Assembly (NCBI GenBank): GCA_032433765.1
Contig: JAVIAB010000049.1
Coordinates: 24,114,147-24,178,146, forward strand
Direction of reading: 5' to 3'
Origin: Megaustenia siamemsis
Lineage: Eukaryota > Mollusca > Gastropoda > Stylommatophora > Ariophantidae
Length of the DNA stretch: 64,000 nt
This document shows positions 37,701 to 49,700 of this stretch, piece by piece (the stretch's first letter is position 1; each line of letters begins with the position of its first letter). The position numbers and the translations under genes are program-made. Under the pieces are notes generated by a model. It was given only the letters and a program-made list of their open reading frames with translations, was not told the origin of the DNA and did no database searches.

Positions 37701-40700
37701 GCCAGATCTCCCACAGAATGTTGCATTCACCACAGCAGGTCTGAAAGAATCTCTGTCTCTAGCCAGATCTCCCACAGAATGTTGCATTCACCACAGCAGG
37801 TCTGAAAGAATCTGTCTCTAGCCAGATCTCCCAGAGAATGTTGCATTCACCATAGCAGGTCTGAAAGAATCTCTGTCTCTAGCCAGATCTCCAATAGAAT
37901 GTTGCATTCACCACAGCAGGTCTAAAAGAATCTGTCTCTAGCCAGATCTCCAACAGAATGTTGCATTCACCACAGCAGGTCTGAAAGAATCTGTCTCTAG
38001 GCAGATCTCCCATTTCTATTGTTGTCATATTCAAGGTCTCCTTGATGTATTGAAGTCACCTTCTTCTTGGTCTGCTCTGATGTGTCGTCCAGGAACTATG
38101 CCTTCCATTATTGTTCTTCCCAACCCGCTATGTCTTTTGACAAGGTCATAGTATCTTAATTTTCTCTGTAGAATGGTGTTTATTGTTTAAGCTCTTTTTA
38201 ATGTTTAGGTTTTTTAGTATGTCTTCATTGCTCTTTTTTATCATTCAAGGTATTTTAAGGATTTTTCTGATGCATTTTGTTTTGAATGAATCAGTTTTCT
38301 TCCTTGCTGTTTGTAAGATCATCCATGATTCACAGAAAGGTAGTACTGATTTTTCACACCAAACGCAGGTCTACAGGAAAATAAGAGAAAGGCGTGGTCT
38401 TGGAAAAACTAACTGCAAAAAATCTCATGGGCCTACTTATCTATCTATTGACCTTTCGAGCCGTAGCCGGCCCATAGAACGTAGACCCAGATACTCCTCT
38501 TATCTGAATTTTTGTTCTAGCAGTTTTCAATTCTTTTAAAGATATTTTATCAAATCTCGCCATTTGTCTCTGTTCTGTGCAAGCAGCTCTATCTCATTGA
38601 GGGAGCCGAATCCTACTGCTCTTGCCTCTCTCATCAATGTTCTTCTCAGTGTCTCTCTGGGTCTTCCTCTCTTACCTAGTTTTTCTCTTACCTGTTGTTT
38701 CCCATATGAGGGCTTGCTTTGTTATTTGGTTATTAGGGGCCTAATGGAGACAATATCAACATATCAAGCAGCTTCACGAAAAAGGAGGTCAAAGTAAGGT
38801 GAGTGATTTCAACACAAGAATACGTGGGAAAAAAGTACCTAATGGTTGGCTCTAGCTTGGTGCTCGTCAAACTGTGCTCTGCGGAGCAACTGGGCTCTCT
38901 GCAGACATTATTATCATCATTATAAAGTGCCATGCCAGGCGCAGTGATGTTTCTATACAAACCTCTATCCACAGTGCAATTCATCAACTTTGCTGCTCTT
39001 GTACCACAATGATAAACTGTCTAATATTATTTCTCTATGTTGCCCGAGATCTCTCTTTCCCTCTTTTCGCTGGCTTGGCAAAAATGTTTTATTCGGTGTA
39101 AGTCGTGTGTCTGTGCTTGCCAAGTGGTTTGGTTTTCAAAAGGATGCTGCAGACATTAACCAAAGATAACTGGTGCTGGATAGTCTGGCTTAGGACTTTT
39201 CCCCGCCAAACACTAAGGTTGAGGGGCAATTGAGTCGCACCAGTAAAATATATTAGCTTGAAAGTTCCTTCCATGGAAGTCAGTTGGATTTAAATCTTGA
39301 AGTGTTCTGTTTTCTAATCACGGTGGATACATTTTTAAGTAGGAATATAAAACGGATCATCTCAGGTGAATCATGCAGTTGAAAAGACGAATTAAGACGA
39401 TGGAAAAGGTCGAATTAAGACGGTGGAAAAAGACAAATATGATGAATAGACACTTGGATTTAGGATTTACAAGCACTGTTGTAGAAAATGAGGGGCACCC
39501 AAAATGTGTCATTTGTTTTATAAAGTTCTGACCAGTGTTGACCACGCATCCCAGTAAATTGAAACGACAAAAAATTGAAATCAGTCCATGGTAGTTTTGA
39601 GAACCGACCATGGGAATACTTTTCTCAGAAGCAGTGGCGTATAGGGAATATGGTGTTAGTGACCATAATTTTTATAGACCTTCAGTGCATGATTTTTGGG
39701 GCCATGTGGTCGGTATTACGCCTGTACCACTTTACTTTCCCAGAAAAAATCTGGTACCCATTTAAGGCTGGATGAACCCGGAAGCCATCAGTCAGGATTG
39801 AACCCGACCTCTTGTCCTTTGTAGTCCAACCACTGAGCTATCGCGGCTCCCTGCAATGGGCATACAGACCTTAAAATTGAAGCAATTGTTGGCAAAGTGC
39901 TCAGAGGTTGTGAAGTCCACCCTATCCCGGCCGTGATCTTTAGTGCATGGAGTGTCAACTTATCATACTGAGACACAATATCCTGCCAATCTACTTTCTG
40001 CAATTTTTGCAATCACTGCAAATGATACAGGTTCATCTTTATAATATGACAATTACACACAGATCAGTTCTACAGACATTTAATTTGACAGGAAGAAATA
40101 AGCCGCTTAATTTAGTATGCAACTGAATACCCTGCACATCCCAAGATTTTAGCTTAAGTATCCAAAATAGAGCAATTGACCTATCATTTCTCAAATCCAC
40201 CTTGCTTTTAATGTGTCTCTTTCTTCCCTCTCTCCTTTTCTCACATACAAACACACTAGTAGTATATACATATACTTATATATATATATATATGATTGAT
40301 TGTTATGTAGAGCCAGTCTTAACATATGGATGTGAATCATGGACAATAGGACAGCAGACAAGAAAATCACTGGAGTCTGTAGAAATGTGGTTTTACAGAA
40401 GAATGTTGAGAATACCATGGATAGCTAAGAAGAGTAATGAAGATGTTCTGAAAGAGGCCAAAGCAAAAAGAGAGCTAATTTCCAATATTAGGAAGAAACA
40501 ATCATCATTTTTTGGCCATGTAATGAGAAGAGAACAGCCGGAATATATTGTAACAACTGGAAAAATTGAGGGACGAAGAGATAGAGGGAAGCAGAGAAAA
40601 AATAACAGACAGCTTAAGAGAATGGTTTGGGAGAAGGTCAACAACAGAAATAATAAATAACTGTCGAGATCAAAAGTTGTGGAGAGACATGATCACCTAC

Positions 40701-43700
40701 ACCAGCAGGGCCGGTACTTGATGATGATGACATTTCATATGTGTACTGATCTCCTTACCTGGACTGTATATGCAGAGTTCTTTTCTCTTCTGTATCCTGT
40801 GCCAGCTTTTGCATCTGTGTTCCCTTGTCCTTTAGTGAGTTCACTGGTTAAGTTCAAACAGGAGTTAGGACAATATTCAAGTCAAAATAAAAAGTGTCAA
40901 TAAAAATAAAATTCGGAGTGCAATGATGATGACCCACAAATAACTCAATGTACTCATGTCAGTATATTTTTCCTCCTTGGTGACTGATGAGCGAAACTTT
41001 ACACGAGATACCCACCTCATGAATGTGCTGCCCCCTACCTCCACTCATATACCAGACAAAGACAAAAATTGTGTGCAGTAGAATATAAGACATACACTGC
41101 GGAAGCCAGTTGAGAGTATTACAAGCAGGCCCTTTTTTGGAAAAGGGGTGGAAAAAGGAGAGAGAAGAGGTATATTATTTATGGACACCTCATATTTATA
41201 AAATGGGTGCCAGATCTATTTTTAACCCTAAATTACGATACCGTTGTAAAAATTACTACCTCAAAATACATTTTTATGGAATTTGACAGTTTCTTCTTCT
41301 ACCTTTCAGCTCCCTGTGGAGCACAGGTCTTCAAAAAACACTTTTCAAGCAGTTCTGTTTCTTGTCATTATTTTAAGATCATTCATGTCTTCCCTATCAC
41401 CTTCATATCTGCTTCCAAATGTCTTCTCCATGAATATTTTAGTCTTCCTCTTTGTCTTTTTCCTTGGGGATTCCAAAAAAGGGCATGTTGTGTAATACTC
41501 TCAGTTGGCTTCTGCAGTGTGTGTCCTATCCAGCGCCTTCATCTTCATTGCATCTCTTTAGGCACTGGTATTTGACTGGTACTTTTCCATAATTCTATGT
41601 TAGTGATTTTGTCCTGCCATAATTTGACAGTATTTTTGTTAGTGATTTTGTCCTGCCATAATTTGACAGTATTTTATGTTGGTGATTTTGTCCTGCCATA
41701 ATTTGAAGTATTTTATGTTAGTGATTTTGTCCTGCCATAATTTGACAGTATTTTATGTTAGTGATTTTGTCCTGCCATAATTTGACAGTATTTTATGTTG
41801 GTGATTTTGTCCTGCCATAATTTGACAGTATTTTATGTTAGTGATTTTGTCCTGCCATAATTTGACAGTATTTTATGTTAGTGATTTTGTCCTGCCATAA
41901 TTTGACAGTATTTTATGTTAGTGATTTTGTCCTGCCATAATTTGACAGTATTTTATGTTGGTGATTTTGTCCTGCCATAATTTGACAGTATTTTATGTTA
42001 GTGATTTTGTCCTGCCATAATTTGACAGTATTTTATGTTGGTGATTTTGTCCTGCCATAATTTGACAGTATTTTATGTTAGTGATTTTGTCCTGCCATTA
42101 TTTGACAGTATTTTATGTTAGCGATTTTGTCCTGCCATAATTTGACAGTATTTTATGTTGGTGATTTTGTCCTGCCATAATTTGACAGTATTTTATGTTG
42201 GTGATTTTGTCCTGCCATAATTTGACAGTATTTTATGTTAGTGATTTTTTCCTGCCATAATTTGACAGTATTATATGTTAGTGATTTTGTCCTGCCATTA
42301 TTTGACAGTATTTTATGTTAGTAATTTTTTCCTGCCATAATTTGACAGTTTCCCATGCGCAAACATTCCCCCCGTCCCTATACCTTCCTAATTAGCACTT
42401 CTGGTGAGTCCTGAGTGTTTGATTTCTTTCCCTGTAAAAAGTACAAATCAAAACTCAACAGCACAAACGCAAAACTTTTTATTTCTATTCAAACTATTCA
42501 AATTAAACGTACTATCAACCCTTACGTATGTGTGTGAAAGCTGGAAAACAACAAGAGATATAGAAACAAAGTTGAACGCACTCGAAAATAAATGTCTAAG
42601 GGAAATACTTGGTATAGCGTGGAACGAATTCAAAACAAATGAAGAAATTAGAGAAATCGCCAATCAACCACTAATATCTTCAGTAATCAAGAAAAGACAA
42701 TAGTCAGATGTTGGACATATGATGAGGAGAGATAATAACCGAATAACCTAAGCAAGCCCTCATGTGGGAAACAACAGGTAAGAGGAAAAGAGGCCAACCC
42801 AGAAAGACACTGAGAAGAACATTGATCAGAGAGGCAAGAGCAGTAGGAATCGGCTCCCTCAATGAGATAGAGTTGCTTGCACAGAACAGAGACAAATGGT
42901 GAGATTTGATAAAATATCTTTAGAAGGATTGAAAACTGCTAAAATAAAAATTTAGATAAGAGAAAGGGTATCTGGGTCTATGCTCTATGGGCCGGCTATG
43001 GCTCGAATGGTCAATAGATAGAAAAAGTACAACCCTCTCATAAAAGTATCTCACAAGTACCTAGCTGAAATCCCACAAAGAATGACCTTGACCTTGTGTT
43101 TTGCGTAATACCGACTACATTACCCCAAAAATCATGTGCCAAAGGTCTGTAAAATTTATGGTCACTAACACCATATTCCCTATACGCCACTTGGTGTGAC
43201 GGGAGTACTTTACTTTTTTATTGTGATAAAATATTACAGGAGCCGTGGCCTCCGTTGCCTCTTCTGAATATCCGCTGCTGCCCCCCCCCCCATCAACAAA
43301 CCATAATCTCAAGATAGTTGAGATTGAGTGTTCAGTTCAGTCAGAGACAATATAGGTTCCATGTCCAGGATGAATATGTCTTCTTCTTCTTCTTCTTTCC
43401 TTCCTCATCTACCTTACAGCGTTGAGGGGAGATATATAATTTGTGGTCTTTTGCTCTTCTGTTCGCCTCTGCTGCTGTTATGTTTCCTAGTGCTTCTAAT
43501 ATTCCATCGACCCATCTTTTTCGTGGTCGACCCTTGGGTCTGGTGTTCTCACAACGTTTGTTGAAAGCTTGTTGTGTTGTGTTTTGTTCTTTCTGCCTTG
43601 TCACGTGGCCAAACCATTTTATCTGTTGTTTCCTTATATATTCTATGGCGGGGGCTATTCCTAGCTTTTTTCTCAGTTCTTCATTTCTGATCTTATCTCT

Positions 43701-46700
43701 CAGACTGTATCCTGTCATTCGTCTAACACATTTCATCTCTGTAGAGGTTATTTTTCTTATTGTTCTTGCATCTAGGGTCCAGGTCTGGCATTGGTAGCAC
43801 AATGTTGGGATAAAGATTGTATTGTATAGTGCTCATTTTGCCTCCAGAGTTATTTCCTTGTTGGACAATAGTGGTGATAACTGTCCGATGATTATGTGAC
43901 AGTTAAAAATAGAGAAAAAGCATGTTGTATTGTCAATGTCTGAGCAAATACATAAAACAAAACAAAAGTAAAAATTCCTCATGGTTACAGTTGGGCCAAA
44001 AAGTGCAAATATGATATCATGTTGTAAACCATGACAGCTTGTTGTAAACCATGACAGCTTATTTGGTAACCATGACAGCTTGTTGTAAACCACAACAGCT
44101 TGTTGTAAACCATAACAGCTTGTTGTAAACCACAACAGTTTATTGTAAACCATGACAGCTTGTTGTAAACCATGACAACTTGTTATAAACCATGACAGCT
44201 TGTTGTAAACCACGATAGCTTATTATAAACCTTGATACCTTGTTGTAAACCATGACAGCTTGTTGTAAACCATGACAGCTTGTTGTAAACCACAACAGCA
44301 CAAATAATGTCCTTGTAAGGACTTAAAGAGGGGTAGCTTTAAGAAGAATTCTCAGGTGAATGCAGAAAGGAAAGAAAGTTAAAGTCCTACCATCTTTAGA
44401 ATGATATGAACAAGATTCCAGAAAATGTATTTTATAGACAAAGAACAAGTAATTACAAAACTTAAACAAGAAACATGAACTTTATGGTAGGAGGGAGAGA
44501 GAAGGATGTAGAGAGAGGGAGTGAGAATTATAAGGACATTCACAATAATTATAGTACTGATGCCATCTGCAACCTCTGTACTCATGATGTGAGAGGTTGA
44601 AACTTACATCTCTAATCTCTGTACTCATGCTGTAAGAGATTGAAACTTACATCTCTAATCTCTGTAACTCATGCTGTAAGAGGTTGAAACTTACATCTCT
44701 AATCTCTGTAACTCATGTTGTAAGAGATTGAAACTTACATCTCCAATCTCTGTACTCATGTTGTAAGAGATTGAAACTTACAACTCTAATCTCTATAATT
44801 CATGCTGTAAGAGATTGATACTTACATCTCCAATCTCTGTACTCATGTTGTAAGAGATTGAAACTTAGAACTCTAATCTCCATAATTCATGTTGTAGAAG
44901 ATTGAAACTTACAACTCTAATCTCCATAACTCATGTTGTAAGAGATTGAAACTTAAAACTCTAATCTCCATAACTCATGTTGTAAGAGATTGTAACTTAC
45001 ATCCCTAATCGCCATAACTCATGTTGTAAGAGATTGAAACTTACATCTCCAATCTTCATAACTCATGCTGTAAGAGATTGAAACTTACATCTCCAATCTC
45101 TGTAACTCATGATGTAAGAGATTGAAACTTACATCTCCAATCTATGTGCTCATGATGTAAGAGATTGAAACTTACATCTCCAATCTCTGTAACTCATGAT
45201 GTAAGAGATTGAAACATAATCTCCAATCTCTGAATTCTTTTACATCTCTGATCTCTGCAATCATTGAGTAAGAGATTGAAACTCACACCTCCAATCTCTG
45301 TACTCATGCTGTAAGAGATTGAAACTCACACCTCCAATCTCTATACTCATGCTGTAAGAGATTGAAACTCACATCTCCAATCTCTGTACTCATGCTGTAA
45401 GAGATTGAAACTTACATCTCCAATCTCCATAACTCATGTTGTAAGAGAATGAAACTTACATCTCCATAACTCATGCTGTAAGAGATTGAAACTTACATCT
45501 CCAATCTCCATAACTCATGTTGTAAGAGATTGAAACTTACATCTCCAATCTCCATAACTCATGTTGTAAGAGATGGAAACTTACATCTCCATAACTCATG
45601 CTGTAAGAGATTGAAACTTACATCTCATGTTTTGGACTGACTGGTATTTCTCTAATTTTTCCTGCTCCACCTGTTTTTGGTGAGTTTGCCACAAAAGTTC
45701 TTGTCGGAGTTGTCTGACTTTCATCAAAAGTACCTCACGCAGAGCCAGCTGAATTATCAAGACAGGAGATAAATAAATAAACAGTTATTTGTATGAGTAT
45801 AAGTTATTTTCACAAAATATACAGCTGTTCTATGAGTGCATCCAGCAAATAAAGTGAATATTTTGACCAAATTTAAAACCAACTCTCAGGACTATTATTC
45901 AAATTTACCAAAGTTGTGTGCTTTGTGCATTTCTATATGGATCAGAAACTAGGACTGCCTTTGCAGGGCAGGAGAAAAGATTAAACAACGTTTTTGTGTG
46001 TTGCCTTCAAAAGATTATGAACATCACGTGACAGGACAAAGTAATCAACTTTAATGTCTTACAATGAGCAAAACTCTGCTCCATCATGGCAACACTTAGG
46101 AGTCATAGACTAAGGTGGCTGGGTCATGTCAGAAGAATGGTAAACTTTCTTATTCCCAAAGAAATATTGTATGGTGAACTTTGGGAAGGAAAGAGACCAG
46201 TGCTGAGATATAATGATACTAGTCAAACAGAATATTTACAGTTTCTACTGGTCAACATTACATGCATAATCTAAAAAAAAAATGTTCACGGATTTCTCGC
46301 ACGGTCTAACCGCTGTCACGGTTTTTTCTATGCTTTAAAAATGAATCAGAACACACAGACAAGTCAATGATGTGTTTGACATGGTGAGTACCACACAAAT
46401 CTATGTGAGAAATCCATACAGCCATACAAAATTTGTTTCTTTCACTTCACATGTAGTGTTGACCAGTAGAAACTGTAAATATACTATTTGACGAGTATCA
46501 TTATGTGTATTTGTTTTAATACACCGTAAATTATACAAAATTAAAACCATTGTGTTTTCCAATAACATTTTTGTTTATCTACAATGGTATGACAATAAAC
46601 AGTTTACATACAAAATGTCAACAATTAAAACCAAATGGTTATTAAGTTATAGCATTTTGAAGATGGGCACTAGTTTTGGAACAGACTTTAACAGCATATC

Positions 46701-49700
46701 CCTCCCTATACAGAACACTTGAGCCTTGATAACATTCTTTATTTATTTATTTTATATTTCAACCACTAGAAACATGATCATAAACAAAGAAAATACTCAA
46801 AACCCGCAAGTGGATATCAAAACTGAAGGAATAGATCTGGAGACAGTTCAGAGCTACAACTACCTTGGACATACTATAACTAGTGATGGAAAATGTACAA
46901 GTAAAATAAACAAAAGAATAGGAATGGTAAAAAGTAATTTTAATGTCATGAAGAACATACTAACATCAAAACAAATAACACCAGGGCTAAAACTAAGAAT
47001 AGCAAAATGTTACATCTTCTTAATATTCCTATATGCTGCAGAAACATGGACATTTAGACAAGAAAACAGAACAGAGAATTGAAGCCATTGAAATGTGTTA
47101 AGAATAGGTAGAATTGGATGGAAGGAAAAGAAAACAATAGATGAAGTCTTAAAACAACTAAAAATGACAAGAGAACTACTAAGCACAATTCAAACAAGAC
47201 AAATGCGATTTTTGGGCCATGTTAAAAGACACAACAGCCTACTAAAAGTAATCCTGGAGGAGAAAATACAAGGTAAAAGAAGCAGAGGCAGACCAAGACT
47301 AACATGGGCGAGTAATATCAAAAGATGGACAAACCAGCCTATGACAACCTGCACCATCAAAGCAAGAGACAGAGCAGAATGGCGCTCCATGGTAGCCAAC
47401 CTTCGTTGTGGAGATGGCACTCGATGATGATGAGAAACATGAGTAGGTTTAGTTTAGTTTAGATTTAGTCAAAGGATCATCCTCATAGCACATTGGACAT
47501 GTCCATAAGAGCTCAGATTCTGATTCAGAACTCCAGTTCTGATTTATTATTCTTCTGTGTCCCCCCAGGGTAGTGCTTGTTTCTAGCATGCCCAGTTCTG
47601 ACCTGATGTTTGTGCAGTCTGAACATGGCTGTAGATTCATGATCATTGACTGAGTCATTAGTACATTTAACCTCTATTTGGGCATTCAGAACATGGCTGT
47701 AGATTCATGATCATTGACTGAGTCATTAGTACATTTAACCTCTATTTGGGCATTCAGAACATGGCTGTAGATTCATGATCATTGACTGAGTCATTAGTAC
47801 ATTTAACCTCCATGTGGGCATTCAGAACATGGCTGTAGATTCATGATCATTGACTGAGTCATTAGTACATTTAACCTCTATTTGGGCATTCAGAACATGG
47901 CTGTAGATTCATGATCATTGACTGAGTCATTAGTACATTTAACCTCTATTTGGGCATTCAGAACATGGCTGTAGATTCATGATCATTGACTGAGTCATTA
48001 GTACATTTAACCTCTATTTGGGCATTCAGAACATGGCTGTAGATTCATGATCATTGACTGAGTCATTAGTACATCTAACCTCCATGTGGGCATTCAGAAC
48101 ATCAGACCGATCCATTGCACTTCAGGGAGCCATGATAGCTCAGTGGTTAGTGAACTGGACTACAAAGGACAAGAGGTCAGGTTCGATCCTGATCAACAGC
48201 TTTCAGGTTCACCCAGCCTTAAATGGGTACTTGAATTTTTTCTGGGAAAGTAAAGCGGCACGGGCGTAATACCAACCACATTATTCCAAAAATCATGTGC
48301 CGAAGGCCTGTAAAAATTATGCTGCTAACACCATATTCCCTATACGACACTTAGCGTGACAGGTTTCTTTACCATGCTTTACTCCATTGCACTTCTGTCA
48401 ACCATGGCAGCCACTCCAGCCAAACTGGCAGCTCATTCATTTCCTTTCACACACAAGTATCCAGGGACAAAAATGAAATACATGGGCACGTTAAAGGATA
48501 TCAACTGATGGAACTACATCCTGGAGCAAACACATGGAAAATATGGCCCTTTTCGTCTTGTCAAATGGTCTAGTGGAGGCTATTGTCTATTTTTTTTAGG
48601 TTTTGTTTTTGTCAAACAGCTTCTCTTGTGCCAATGTTTGACAAACACACACAGCCACAGAATGAACAAGTCAGGCCCACTGATCCACAGGGTTTTCCAT
48701 CCTTTTTCATGAGTCTTTTCTCTTCTAAGTTTTGCCTTACCACAGTCTCAAATTATGTTAAACCGTTCCTTATACATGCTCTCCATGATGTGCGATCACT
48801 TGCCAGATGTTCCCAGTCATATTCACAGATGGAGAAGTCATTCAGAGATGATTTACAGATATCCCTATATCGTAGTTTGGGTCTTCTGATTTGTCTTTTT
48901 TCGTGTATTAATTCACCATATAGTATTTGCTTGGGGATTCGTTTTATTCCATTCATTGGACATGCCCCAGCCATCTTAGTTTTCGACATCTGAGCATCGA
49001 CATGATTGTTGGAGTCTTAGCACGTTGCAAGACAGTTAAGTTGGTTATTTTGTCCTGCCATTTGATGTACATTATTCTATGGAGACATCGCATGTGGAAG
49101 ACATTTAGTCTTTTTTCCTGGTTTGAGTATGTTGTCCAGGTTTCAGATCCATATAATAGTGTGCTAAGCACACAAGTTTGATATATTAAGAGTTTGGTCT
49201 TCAGTGTTAGTTTTGTGTTGTTCCAGGCCCTTTCTGTGAGTTTGCCAAAAGTTTAGCTGCCTTACCTATTCGACTGTTTATTTCATCATCAATAGAAGTG
49301 GTTTGCATAATTGTGGATCCAAGATACGTGAATTCCTGATCTTATTTTAGTGGACACATGGAATAACACAACAATAAAGTGGGTTTGCAATCTCATGACA
49401 ATGGAGCCGAGCCAGCCATTAATATGTGACAGCAAATACTAACAATCTGACTAAGGATTCAAAGAAGATTCAAAGTTAGGACAGACAATATCACAGACAT
49501 TGTGCAGTGACTTGGACTAACAGTTACCAGTACAACACAATCTATTTGAGAAGAGAACACTGCAGCTAGCCATAACACTTCACTGGGATATTTGATTTGA
49601 ATAAAAAGGTACTTGTTCTCCATTCTCTTTTGCTGTTCAGTGTCAGAAGAAAATGGGGTATTTTTTTAAATATTTTTTTTTGCGGGTGCCAGCTTTCATC

